The position numbers and the translations under genes are program-made. Below are positions 31,920 through 39,390 of a stretch of 64,000 nt of DNA, piece by piece. The stretch is from NCBI RefSeq assembly GCF_006547145.1, contig NZ_CP041244.1:3596001-3660000 (forward strand). Direction: 5' to 3'. The first letter of the stretch is position 1; each line of letters starts with the position of its first letter. The notes below the pieces were generated by a model. It was given only the letters and a program-made list of their open reading frames with translations. It did not search any database and was not told the origin of the DNA. This DNA is from Actinomadura sp. WMMA1423 (GTDB taxonomy: Bacteria > Actinomycetota > Actinomycetes > Streptosporangiales > Streptosporangiaceae).

Positions 31920-32774
31920 CCTCCTCAGGCCGAACAGCCCGTTCGGCATCACTAGCAGGATGATGATCAGTGCGATCAGCACGATCGGGTCGACATAGCT
32001 GTTCGGCAGGACGGCGGCGAGCTCGCTCTCGAGCACGCCGAGCAGCACCGCGCCCACCAGGACGCCCCGGGTGCTGGCGAGGCCGCCGAGCACCGCCCCG
32101 GTGAAGCCCTTCAGCGTGAGCGCCGTGCCGAGCGCCCCGCCGGCGAGCGTGATCGGCGCGACCAGGACGCCGGCGAGGGCCGACAGCCCGAACGCCAGCG
32201 CGAAGGCGATGGCCCGCATCCGCGACACGTTGATGCCCACCGCCGTGGCGGCGAGCGGGTCGGTCGCGGCGGCGATCATGCCGCGGCCGGTCCTGGACCG
32301 TCCGAGCAGCAGCGCGAGCCCGATCCCCACGACGAGGACGACCGCCCATATGAGCAGGTCCTGGTAGCCGACCCGCAGCGCGCCGATCTCCAGCTCGCCG
32401 CCGTGCACGGGCGGGAACGGCTTGCCGTCCGGCCCCCAGATGATCTGGCCGCCGTTGGCGAACACGAGCGTGATCCCCACCGTGGCCGCGATCGCGGCGA
32501 TGGGGCCGTTGCCCTGCGTCGGCAGGATCACGATCGCGTCGTAGGCGAGCCCGAGGACGAGCCCCGCGGCGAGGACGATCAGCGCCACCAGCAGGACCGT
32601 GGACAGGCCCCGGTTGACCAGGGTCAGGCCGATCAGGCCACCGATGATCACCTTGTCGCCCTGGGCGAAGTCGATGATCCCCGTCATCTTGAAGACGAGG
32701 TGGAAACCCAGGGCGACGAGCGCGTAGACGGCCCCGAGCGTGAGACCGGAGACGAGAAGGTCGATGATGCGCAC
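31905..32774 (-). CDS. livH: ABC transporter permease LivH
   Basis: A 289-residue permease beginning MRIIDLLVSGLTLGAVYALVALG (in parts: DLLVSGLTLGAVYALV), with GIIDFAQGDKVIIG, ATVGITLVFANGGQIIWG and GFTGAVLGGLASTRGVLVGAVLLG, all LivH landmarks. Eight membrane segments are visible. The GTG start (32772-32774) has AAGGAA eight bases upstream. The C-terminus (PNGLFGLRRQRLA) runs into the first tandem repeat unit, which supplies its stop codon. It forms the membrane channel with LivM. Confidence 0.9.
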   Translation of the reverse strand: MRIIDLLVSGLTLGAVYALVALGFHLVFKMTGIIDFAQGDKVIIGGLIGLTLVNRGLSTVLLVALIVLAAGLVLGLAYDAIVILPTQGNGPIAAIAATVGITLVFANGGQIIWGPDGKPFPPVHGGELEIGALRVGYQDLLIWAVVLVVGIGLALLLGRSRTGRGMIAAATDPLAATAVGINVSRMRAIAFALAFGLSALAGVLVAPITLAGGALGTALTLKGFTGAVLGGLASTRGVLVGAVLLGVLESELAAVLPNSYVDPIVLIALIIILLVMPNGLFGLRRQRLA

Positions 32775-32794
32775 GGCGGATTCCTTCTGGACGG

Positions 32795-32823
32795 ACGGTG
32801 GCCGGGCCGGAGCCGGCCACCGT
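32795..32823. terminator. Perfect 11-bp hairpin between livK and livH
   Basis: Arms ACGGTGGCCGG (32795-32805) and CCGGCCACCGT (32813-32823) around a seven-base loop. It lies in the only sizeable gap of the transporter operon. Partial termination or RNA protection here would keep the binding protein more abundant than the membrane parts, a common arrangement. Confidence 0.6.
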
Positions 32824-32842
32824 CGTCTTCGGCTTGGGGGGA

Positions 32843-34003
32843 TCAGCCCTGGTCGGGCGTCGCGTACTTGCCGCCCTCGAAGGTGACCGGCTTGAACGCG
32901 TCGGCGCTCGGCCCGCCGCGGTACTGGGCGGTGTAGGCGAGCTTGCCGATGATGCTGTCGTGGCCGAGCGACTCGATCGCCTTGGAGATCTCCTCGCCCT
33001 TGTACGCGCCGGCCTTCTCGATGCCCGCGGCGGCCAGCTTCACCGCCACGTAGGCGTAGGCGCCGAGCACCGTGGCCTCACCGCCGAACTTGGCGCGGTA
33101 GGCGTCGAGGAACTTCTTGGTCTCGGGATCGGGGGCGCCGTAGTTGACGGCCGTCAGCGAGACGACCTTGTCGGCCGCCGGGCCCGCGGTCTTCGGGATG
33201 AAATCGGCGGAGTAGGTCAGGTCTCCGATGATGTGGCCGTCGTAGCCCGAGGCGCCCACGTTCTTCAGCAGCAGCGCGTCGCTGGAACCGCCCGCGCCGT
33301 ACAGGAAGACCGCGTCGGGCTTCTTCCCGGCCGCCTTGCCCGCCTGCGCGGTGAAGTCGAACTTGCCCGGATCGAAGCCCTCGGAGTTGACGATCGAGAT
33401 CCCGGCGGCCTTGGCGGCGGCCGAGATGTCGCTGTTGCCGGCCTGCCCGTACGGGTTGTTCGCCCAGATGATCGCCGCGCTCCTGACGCCCTTGGACCTG
33501 GCGTAGTTGACCATGGCCTCGGAGTTGGCCTTGCCCGGCAGCGGGATCTCGAAGACGTTCTTGGTGCCGTTGGCCACCTCCGGCTGCGCGATCAGCAGGA
33601 TCTGGGTGACCCCGTACTGGTCGGCGAGCGGCGCGACCGCCTTGGCGTTGGCCGAGATGCCCGGCCCGATCACGATCGGGACCTTGGTGTCGGTGGCGAG
33701 CTTCTTGAAGCCGGCGGTGGTCAGGTTCACCGACCCCTGGTCGTCCACCTCCTCCAGCTTGAGCTTGCGGCCCTTGACGCCGCCCGCCGCGTTGATCTCC
33801 TCGACAGCGAGCTGCATCCCCTTGGCCTCCTGCTGCCCGACCGCGCCGAGGGCGCCGGTGGTCGAGTTCAGGACGCCGATCGTGTAGGTGCCTCCGGTTG
33901 AAGCCTCAGACTTATCCGAGTCGGACGACCCGCAGGCCGTCGCCGTCAGGGCCAGAGCGGTGAGGACCGCGATGACCGCATGGCCGCGCTTGGCTGATCT
34001 CAT
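32843..34003 (-). CDS. livK: Periplasmic-type substrate-binding lipoprotein (LivK/ANF receptor family)
   Basis: A 386-residue solute-binding protein. The signal peptide ends in the lipobox LTATAC with lipidated C24, then a Ser/Asp linker (GSSDSDKSE). The mature part is a type I periplasmic binding fold: TIGVLNSTTGALGAVGQ, MQLAVEEINAAGGVKGRKL, IVIGPGISANAKAVAPLA, IIWANNPYGQAGNSD, and the ending FEGGKYATPDQG. It captures the substrate outside the membrane for LivHMGF. First gene of the operon, with ATG 34003. Three TCWGA motifs lie in the divergent region upstream. The ligand pocket cannot be assigned. Confidence 0.9.
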   Translation of the reverse strand: MRSAKRGHAVIAVLTALALTATACGSSDSDKSEASTGGTYTIGVLNSTTGALGAVGQQEAKGMQLAVEEINAAGGVKGRKLKLEEVDDQGSVNLTTAGFKKLATDTKVPIVIGPGISANAKAVAPLADQYGVTQILLIAQPEVANGTKNVFEIPLPGKANSEAMVNYARSKGVRSAAIIWANNPYGQAGNSDISAAAKAAGISIVNSEGFDPGKFDFTAQAGKAAGKKPDAVFLYGAGGSSDALLLKNVGASGYDGHIIGDLTYSADFIPKTAGPAADKVVSLTAVNYGAPDPETKKFLDAYRAKFGGEATVLGAYAYVAVKLAAAGIEKAGAYKGEEISKAIESLGHDSIIGKLAYTAQYRGGPSADAFKPVTFEGGKYATPDQG

Positions 34004-34068
34004 GGTTTCTCCTCAGTGATCGCCTTCGTCGGGCGATGCAAGGCCACCTCCTCACGATCCGGAGGTGA

Positions 34069-34078
34069 ATACGTCAGA
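34069..34078 (+). promoter_or_regulatory. TCWGA-core operator motif, site 10
   Basis: ATACGTCAGA followed by GTTTG, 66 bases upstream of the livK start. First of three evenly spaced sites (63 and 65 bases) in the divergent livK/acyl-CoA dehydrogenase region. Confidence 0.65.
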
Positions 34079-34131
34079 GTTTGCATTACGGCAGGTCGCA
34101 GGACAACCCTTGGAATCCAGCGTTTTCACTG

Positions 34132-34141
34132 GTACATCAGA
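34132..34141 (+). promoter_or_regulatory. TCWGA-core operator motif, site 11
   Basis: GTACATCAGA followed by CTCAAC, the middle of the three sites in the livK/acyl-CoA dehydrogenase divergent region, with one mismatch at the first base of the consensus. Confidence 0.6.
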
Positions 34142-34196
34142 CTCAACCAACGTTCCGCGGGCCCCTGGACCCGGGTTCGATCTGGACTACGATGCA

Positions 34197-34206
34197 ATAC
34201 GTCAGT
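34197..34206 (+). promoter_or_regulatory. TCWGA-core operator motif, site 12
   Basis: ATACGTCAGT followed by CTTTTA, 89 bases upstream of the rightward acyl-CoA dehydrogenase start. One mismatch at the last base, but the T-rich flank is conserved. Confidence 0.55.
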
Positions 34207-34294
34207 CTTTTACATCCCCGAAACACGCCTGGAACCGGCCGCCCCGTACGGTCGGGGAACCGGTCCAGGTCAAACCCCTTGCCGGGAGGCCAGA

Positions 34295-35434
34295 GTGCGT
34301 CCGACACCCGAGACTTCGGCGGTGGAGCTGGAGGAACTGCGCCGGACCGTCCTGCGGACCTGCCGCAAGTTCGGCCACGGGTACTACGTGCGCTCGTCCG
34401 ACGCCGGGGACAACGCGCGGGAGCTGTGGCGCGCCCTCGGCGGCATCGGCGCCCTCGGCGCCGGGATCTCCGAGGAGTACGGCGGGGCCGGCGCGGGCGT
34501 CGAAGCCCTGTCCGCGGTCGCCGAGGCGGTCGCCGAGGCGGGGCTCCCGCTCATGCTCATCGCGCTCTCCCCCGCCGTCTGCGCGACCGTCGTCGACGGC
34601 TTCGGCTCCCCCGCCCAGAAGGCCGAGTGGCTGCCAGGCCTCGCGGACGGCTCCCGCGTCCTCGGCTTCGCCATCACCGAGCCCGACGCCGGCTCCAACA
34701 CCCACAACATCCGCATGCGCGCCCAGCGCGACGGCGACGTGTGGAGGCTCTCCGGCCAGAAGTACTACGTCTCGCACGTCGACAATGCCGACGCGCTCCT
34801 CACCGTCGCCCGCGCAGGGGACGAGCTCAAGGTCTTCCTAGTCCCCACCGACGCCCCCGGCCTGACCAGGACTCCCATCGACGTCGAGATCCTGTCTCCC
34901 GAGCGCCAGTACAGCGTCTTCTACGACGACGTCCGCCTGCCCGGCTCCGCGGTGGTCGGCCCCGACGCCGGGATGGCCGTCCTCTACGCGGGCCTCAACC
35001 CGGAGCGCATCGTCAGCGCCGCCCTCCTGAACGGCATCGCCCGCTACGCGCTGGACATCGCCGTGGACTACGCCCGCGAACGCACCGTGTGGGACGTCCC
35101 CATCGGCGCGCACCAGGCGGTGTCCCACCCCTTGGCCCGGGCCGAAACGGCTCTGGCCGCGTCCCGCCTCCTCACCGCCTCGGCCGCCCGCGCGTTCGAC
35201 CGCGGCGAACCCGGCGGCGTCGAGGCGGCCATGGCGAAGTACACCGCCTCCGAGGCCGCCTCCACCGCGCTCGACGCCGCGATGCAGACCCTCGGCGGCA
35301 ACGGGATGTCCCGCGAGTACGGCCTCGCCACCCTGCACGGGCTCGTCCGCCTCTTCCGGATAGCGCCGGTCAGCTCCGAGATGCTGCTGAACCACATCGC
35401 GCACAAGCGCCTGTCACTGCCCAGGTCCTACTGA
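34295..35434 (+). CDS. Acyl-CoA dehydrogenase 4
   Basis: A 379-residue acyl-CoA dehydrogenase. Seen: ISEEYGGAGAG, GFAITEPDAGSNTHNI (124-139), GQKYYVSHVDNA and LGGNGMSREYGLATLHGLVRLF, with the base at E341. The usual RDA triplet after it is replaced (VRLFRI), and ERTVWDVPIGAHQAVSH replaces the common RxQFGxPI segment, so the flavin contacts differ from textbook enzymes. The C-terminus LNHIAHKRLSLPRSY is normal for the family. GTG 34295 follows GGGAGG. Upstream reading-frame extension is rejected because it crosses the motif sites. Coupled to a crotonase gene by TGATG. Confidence 0.87.
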   Translation: MRPTPETSAVELEELRRTVLRTCRKFGHGYYVRSSDAGDNARELWRALGGIGALGAGISEEYGGAGAGVEALSAVAEAVAEAGLPLMLIALSPAVCATVVDGFGSPAQKAEWLPGLADGSRVLGFAITEPDAGSNTHNIRMRAQRDGDVWRLSGQKYYVSHVDNADALLTVARAGDELKVFLVPTDAPGLTRTPIDVEILSPERQYSVFYDDVRLPGSAVVGPDAGMAVLYAGLNPERIVSAALLNGIARYALDIAVDYARERTVWDVPIGAHQAVSHPLARAETALAASRLLTASAARAFDRGEPGGVEAAMAKYTASEAASTALDAAMQTLGGNGMSREYGLATLHGLVRLFRIAPVSSEMLLNHIAHKRLSLPRSY

Positions 35435-36072
35435 TGCACGTCCGGCGCGAAGGCGCGCTGGTCAGAGCGACGCTGTCCCGTCCGCCGGTGAACGCCCTCG
35501 ACTCGGCGGCCTACCGGTGGCTCACCGGGGTCTGCGCGTCCATGCGCCCGGACGAGTGCCTGCTGCTCGACGCCACGGGCCGCGTCTTCAGCGCGGGCCA
35601 CGACCGCGGCGAGCCCGCCGCGGGCGAGGCCCTCGCCACCGGTGTCGCCGCCCTGACCGCGGTCCTCCGCTGCCCTGCCCCTGTCGTCGTCGCCGCCCAG
35701 GGTCCGGCGATCGGCGCGGGCGCCCTCCTGCTCGCCGCCGCCGACGTCCCGGTCATCGCGTCGGACGCCTGGCTGCAGCTTCCCGAGCTCGACGTGGGCG
35801 TGACGGTCGGCCAGGCCGTCCTCCGCCGCCTTCTCCCGCCCGCCATGGCGAGCCGCGCGTTCCTGACCTCCGAGAAGATCCCGGCGGCGGACATCACCAC
35901 CGCTGTCGTCCGCCCTCCGGAGGACCTGGCCCGTGCCGCGACGGACGCGGCGCAGGCCATCCTCCGCAAATCCGCGGCCCTGGTGTCCGCGGCCCGCCGC
36001 GGCTGGGGCGAACGCGAACAGACCGCCCTCGCCTACGAGGCCGAACTGCGCGCCTGCCTGGCCGGCCCGTGA
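35434..36072 (+). CDS. Short enoyl-CoA hydratase/isomerase family protein 4
   Basis: A 212-residue crotonase-fold protein, about 45 residues shorter than normal. Retained: GRVFSAGHDRGEP (oxyanion strand), AAQGPAIGAGALLLAAADV and LPELDVGVTVGQAVLRRLLP, which keeps the Glu of the PEL segment. The C-terminal helix that normally caps the trimer is reduced (REQTALAYEAELRACLAG), so oligomerisation or activity may differ. It shares one base with the acyl-CoA dehydrogenase gene (TGATG at 35432-35436). Last gene clearly assignable to the catabolic region. Confidence 0.78.
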   Translation: MHVRREGALVRATLSRPPVNALDSAAYRWLTGVCASMRPDECLLLDATGRVFSAGHDRGEPAAGEALATGVAALTAVLRCPAPVVVAAQGPAIGAGALLLAAADVPVIASDAWLQLPELDVGVTVGQAVLRRLLPPAMASRAFLTSEKIPAADITTAVVRPPEDLARAATDAAQAILRKSAALVSAARRGWGEREQTALAYEAELRACLAGP

Positions 36073-36140
36073 CCCGGGCGCCGCCCGGCCTCCGGGTCCG
36101 CGGCGAGGAATCGTCGGACGCGGGTGGTAGACCTTCGGGC

Positions 36141-36479
36141 ATGGGTCCTGAGGAGTTCCTGGCCATGGTGCTCGGCCTGCCGGAGGTCACCGAGCGCGAA
36201 TCGATCTCGAACCTGACCGGCTTCCGGGTCCGCGACAAGGGGTTCTGCTACCTCAACGAGATCGAGGGCTTCGTCATGCTCAAAGCCACCCGGGAGGAGC
36301 AGGTCGCCCTCATCGCCGAGGACCCGGCCACCTTCTCCCCGTCCTGGGCCTCCGGCGGGCGCTTCGCGTGGGTGAAGGTCAAGCTGGCCACCGTCGACCC
36401 GGGGGAGATGAACGAACTGGTCACCGAAGCGTGGCGGCTCTCCGCTCCGAAACGCCTAGCGGCCGCGCTCCGCCCCTGA
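36141..36479 (+). CDS. MmcQ/YjbR-like protein
   Basis: A 112-residue MmcQ/YjbR-family protein with a compact CyaY-like fold. The family pattern is visible: EEFLAMVLGLPEVTERES, FRVRDKGFCYLNE, VMLKATREEQVALIAEDP, FSPSWASGGRFAWVKVKL and EMNELVTEAWRLSAPKRLAA. The biochemical role of the family is not established; DNA binding has been proposed. The 68-base gap before it holds a GC-rich hairpin (GACCCGG at 36071-36077 pairing with CCGGGTC at 36092-36098) that may end the catabolic unit. Confidence 0.8.
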   Translation: MGPEEFLAMVLGLPEVTERESISNLTGFRVRDKGFCYLNEIEGFVMLKATREEQVALIAEDPATFSPSWASGGRFAWVKVKLATVDPGEMNELVTEAWRLSAPKRLAAALRP

Positions 36480-36492
36480 GAGGCGGCACCCG

Positions 36493-36699
36493 ATGAGCAC
36501 CGAACCTGCGACGGACCTACCCAAGATCGGCGCTCCGGCCAGGCGTGCGCTGGCGGCCGCGGGCTACGGCGACCTCGCCCAACTCGCCCAGGCCAGGGAG
36601 GACGACATCGCCGCCCTGCACGGAATGGGCCCCAAAGCGATGGGGATCCTGCGGCGAGCCCTCCAGGAACGCGGCCTGTCGTTCCGCACCGACGCCTGA
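36493..36699 (+). CDS. Small helix-hairpin-helix protein
   Basis: A 68-residue protein made almost entirely of one helix-hairpin-helix unit: LPKIGAPARRALAAAGYGDLAQL, then AREDDIAALHGMGPKAMGILRRAL (shown in parts: LPKIGAPARRAL, LHGMGPKAMGILRRAL). Both hairpins (KIGAPA and HGMGPKA) have the glycine pattern that contacts the DNA backbone, as in RNA polymerase alpha-CTD-like and RuvA-like domains. ATG 36493 lies 14 bases after the MmcQ stop, so the pair is probably cotranscribed. Confidence 0.8.
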   Translation: MSTEPATDLPKIGAPARRALAAAGYGDLAQLAQAREDDIAALHGMGPKAMGILRRALQERGLSFRTDA

Positions 36700-36774
36700 C
36701 CAACGCCGACTCCGGGGCGGCGCTTCCGGCGCGTCGGCGGTGGGGGGCGCGGCCCGCACGTGCGATCCGCGGGC

Positions 36775-37767
36775 TCAAGCGCGACCGGAGACGAGATCTC
36801 CCTTCGTCCGGTTCGGCCGGTCGGGAGAGCCGCCGCCGCGCCGGTGGGCGCCGGGAGAGACGCCGAGCTCGCGCTTGAACGCGTTGGCGAAGGAGGACTC
36901 CGAGGCGTATCCGACCCGCTCGGCCACCACGCTCAGCGGGGCGTCGGAGCCGCGTAGCAACCGCGTCGCGGTCGTCAACCGCCACCAGGTCAGGTACGCC
37001 AGCGGCGGCCTTCCCACGAGCGCCGTGAAGCGGCGGGAGAACGCGGCCCGCGACAGTCCCGCGTGTGCGCCCAGGCTCGCGACGGTCCAGGGCCCTGCCG
37101 GATCGTCGTGGATCGCTTCCAGGGCGGCGCTGATCGCCGGATCGGCGAGCGCCGCCGCCCATCCGGTGGCGCCGCCGTCCACGGGCTGGTCCGCGAACCA
37201 TGCCCGCAGGATGTAGAGCAGCAGCGTGTCCAGCAGAGCGGGCACCAGGGCGCCGGTCCCCTGCTGGGGTTCCTCCAGTTCCGCGCCGAGCAGGTCGACC
37301 GCGGCGCGCAGTCGCGGATGGCGTCCCAGCCGAGCGGGCAGGTGCAGCAGCGGAGGCAGGTCGGCCAGCAGCGGGTGGACGCGAGCGGCGTCGAGTTGGT
37401 AGGCCCCGCACAACGTCACCGTGGTCGAGCCACCGGCGCGTGCCGGCCCTGCCGGCGGGGCGGCGTACCTGCGTTCGAACCTGGCGTCGTCCTGCGGGTC
37501 GCAGACGTGGTCGGCCAACGGCGTGGACGGGGCGTCGGCCAGGCCATGCCTGCCGGCATGGGGAAGGACCACCACGTCGCCCACGGCGAGCGGGAAGGGG
37601 TCGCCGTCTTCGGGAATGAGCCAGCAGGGGCCGCGCAGGACGATCTGGAACCCCGCCGACCCCGGCACCGCCTGGAACCGCTGCCCCCACGGCGCTCGCC
37701 ATTCGACCAGGGCCGAGCGCGGCTCACCGGTGCGCATCACAGCGATCACATCGCTCAGGACGTCCAT
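36775..37767 (-). CDS. AraC-family regulator with N-terminal cupin sensor
   Basis: A 330-residue AraC regulator. The N-terminal cupin_6-type sensor (about 20-200) has FQIVLRGPCWLIPEDGDPFPL, VGDVVVLPHAGRHGLAD (in parts). The C-terminal domain has two HTHs: WTVASLGAHAGLSRAAFSRRF and LSVVAERVGYASESSFANAFKRELGVSP (in parts). The ending SPGAHRR is followed by a 22-residue basic tail. ATG 37767 is chosen because it has AAGGTTGGGG upstream and matches family length. AraC regulators of this type often control a neighbouring oxidoreductase. The divergent neighbour here is an oxidoreductase pseudogene, so the regulator may have lost its target. Confidence 0.87.
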   Translation of the reverse strand: MDVLSDVIAVMRTGEPRSALVEWRAPWGQRFQAVPGSAGFQIVLRGPCWLIPEDGDPFPLAVGDVVVLPHAGRHGLADAPSTPLADHVCDPQDDARFERRYAAPPAGPARAGGSTTVTLCGAYQLDAARVHPLLADLPPLLHLPARLGRHPRLRAAVDLLGAELEEPQQGTGALVPALLDTLLLYILRAWFADQPVDGGATGWAAALADPAISAALEAIHDDPAGPWTVASLGAHAGLSRAAFSRRFTALVGRPPLAYLTWWRLTTATRLLRGSDAPLSVVAERVGYASESSFANAFKRELGVSPGAHRRGGGSPDRPNRTKGDLVSGRA

Positions 37768-37977
37768 CACCCCAACCTTAGCGAGGGTTCGCTCCGGAAG
37801 ACGTTCTCGCATGAATCCGAGACGTATCCGCATTGGCCGTCTCACTTCCCGGTCCTACGGTCGAACCACTGAAGATCAGTAAGCGTCCGGGCCCTGCCTG
37901 GCACGCCCTTCGATTCGGGACGACCCATGACAGCAGAACGCCCGCCCGGTCGGCGCGCCGAGAGCCTCGGCGCGACG

Positions 37978-38266
37978 ATGAGGGCGGCACGTGTCCACGA
38001 CTTCGGCGGGCCCGAGGTGATCCGCTGCGAGCGGGTGCCCCGCCCGGCCCCCGGACCGGGAGAGGTCCTCCTGCGGGTCGCCGCCGCCGGCTCCAACCCG
38101 TCGGACGTCGGCTTCCGGGGCTCGGAGGCCGCCGGGACCGTCGTCCGGACAGGAAAGAACGTCGACCGGGACATCACGGCGGAGCGACCGCTCGCCGATC
38201 TACCGGACGTGCACCGCGACGCCCGAAGCCGGCCGCGCGAGCGGCAAGACCATCCTGATCCCCTGA
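37978..38266 (+). pseudogene. Remnant of a zinc-type NADP-dependent quinone oxidoreductase
   Basis: The N-terminal end of a medium-chain dehydrogenase is clear: MRAARVHDFGGPEVIRCE, GPGEVLLRVAAAGSNPSDV (in parts). The frame then drifts, and the typical C-terminal end (EAGRASGKTILIP) appears in another frame, ending with TGA at 38264-38266. About 200 residues of the middle are missing. This is a decayed gene with a large internal deletion. It lies opposite the araC gene, its likely former regulator. Confidence 0.75.
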
Positions 38267-38276
38267 AGGAGCCCCG

Positions 38277-38717
38277 ATGACCGCCACTCCCACCCGACCG
38301 ACCACTCCAAGCCTCCGCCTGCACGCATGCGCGGTGGGCGGCGCAGTCCTGGCCGACTCCCTGCTCTGGACCGCGGCCCGCGGCCTGGGTGTGGAACTCC
38401 GCGTCGATCCCGGCGACGGGCGCCCCAGCCAGGTGGTGGGCCTGCCCCTCGTCGCCGGCATCACGCTCGTCGTGGCGCTGCTCGCCTCGGCGACGCGAGC
38501 GGTGCTGGGCCGGATGACCGACCGCGCTCCGGCCGTCTGGACCGCCTCCGCCCTCATCGTGCTGCTGGTGTCGTTCGTGCCGGTGCTGTACGTCGAGGCG
38601 TCGAGCAGCACCCGGATCACGCTGGCGCTGCTCCATCTGTCCGTCGCCGCCGTACTCGTCCCACTCCTGAGCCGCCCGAGCCGACCGGCGCCCGCGATCC
38701 GGGAGGGCCGCCGATGA
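38277..38717 (+). CDS. DUF6069-like integral membrane protein
   Basis: A 146-residue protein with four predicted membrane helices (CAVGGAVLADSLLWTAA, VVGLPLVAGITLVVALLAS, AVWTASALIVLLVSFVPVLYV, LALLHLSVAAVLVPLL, each quoted in part). The order, the VEASS between helices 3 and 4 and the length fit DUF6069 proteins, whose function is unknown. ATG 38277 follows AAGGAGCC. The stop overlaps the next fragment (ATGA 38714-38717). Confidence 0.7.
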   Translation: MTATPTRPTTPSLRLHACAVGGAVLADSLLWTAARGLGVELRVDPGDGRPSQVVGLPLVAGITLVVALLASATRAVLGRMTDRAPAVWTASALIVLLVSFVPVLYVEASSSTRITLALLHLSVAAVLVPLLSRPSRPAPAIREGRR

Positions 38718-38914
38718 CCCCGGCCTTCATCGAGGGCCTGTGGCGCGACTGGTCCCCCGGCCACGCCGCGGCCGAGGACGTGGCGTGGGCCGTCCAGTGC
38801 CTGAGCGAGCCGTCCAACGCGGCGGCCGCGATCGGCTACTACCGCGCGCTGCTGGACGTCTCACGCCATGTCCCCGCCTACGCCGAGCAGCAGGCCGCCA
38901 GGCCGAGACCGTAA
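38714..38914 (+). pseudogene. Fragment of an alpha/beta hydrolase
   Basis: The 66-residue reading frame matches only the lid region of a group of actinobacterial alpha/beta hydrolases: FIEGLWRDWSPGHAAAEDV and AAIGYYRALLDVSRHVP (in parts). The nucleophile elbow that should precede it and the Asp/His end that should follow are absent. It is therefore a gene remnant, even though a start codon happens to overlap the upstream stop. Alternatively a new small protein has formed from it. Confidence 0.65.
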
Positions 38915-39112
38915 CCGTCGCGGCGGCCCTGACGATCGGACGCCGGCTCTGGAAGGGCTGGAAGAGGCGCTGGATCTGGTCGCCCGAGATGACCGGCCCG
39001 CTGTTGGCGACTCTGAGGGCCGCCTGCCCGGCGGCGGTCCGAGTCGTGATCTCGAAGGGACATGCCCTCGTCGGCTATTCCTCTGGCGTGAACAGGGCGG
39101 GTCGTCTGCGCC

Positions 39113-39193
39113 GTGATGATGGACATCTACAGCAAGGTGTCGACTACGGCCATGCGGAAGGCGCTGCGGAAGCTCGGCAAACAACTCGGCTGA
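39113..39193 (+). pseudogene. C-terminal tail of a tyrosine integrase (remnant)
   Basis: The last 26 codons read like the end of a phage/ICE-type tyrosine recombinase (VMMDIYSKVSTTAMRKALRK, then LGKQLG). This tail begins with the segment that normally holds the catalytic Tyr neighbourhood (MDIYSKV). An in-frame stop at 39089-39091 cuts it off from anything upstream. It ends 77 bases from the tRNA-Ala 3' end, the usual place for an integrase of an element inserted into that tRNA. Confidence 0.5.
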
Positions 39194-39229
39194 GGCCGTA
39201 GCTGTGTTTCGCTGCTGTATGGAGATCAA

Positions 39230-39261
39230 AAAGGCCGGTTCCCGCCATGGGACCGGCCTTT
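39230..39261 (-). terminator. Rho-independent terminator of tRNA-Ala
   Basis: Arms AAAGGCCGGT (39230-39239) and ACCGGCCTTT (39252-39261), extended by TCCC/GGGA inside. Read leftward, the stem is followed by TTTTTGATC, a good U-tract. It lies nine bases downstream of the tRNA 3' end. Confidence 0.85.
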
Positions 39262-39269
39262 GACCTGGG

Positions 39270-39343
39270 TGGAGCTGAGGGGATTTGAACCCCTGACCCC
39301 CTCGATGCGAACGAGGTGCGCTACCGGACTGCGCTACAGCCCC
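39270..39343 (-). tRNA. tRNA-Ala (anticodon CGC)
   Basis: A 74-base cloverleaf read on the minus strand. The acceptor GGGGCTG pairs with CAGCTCC and includes the G3-U70 pair that identifies alanine tRNAs. The anticodon stem CCTCG/CGAGG holds the loop TTCGCAT, anticodon CGC. The T-arm is AGGGG TTCAAAT CCCCT. The 3' CCA is not fully encoded (ACC then C). An integrase tail nearby suggests past use as an integration site. Confidence 0.93.
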
Positions 39344-39390
39344 GAGGACTCCGTAAGGTTAGCAAACATCGGAGGGTGCTCGCGCACGGG

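Noticed and set aside
39270..39343. An att-site duplication of the tRNA-Ala 3' end marking the 36-39 kb region as an intact island
   Set aside because: I found no second copy of the tRNA 3' sequence in the window by eye; only the integrase tail supports past integration.
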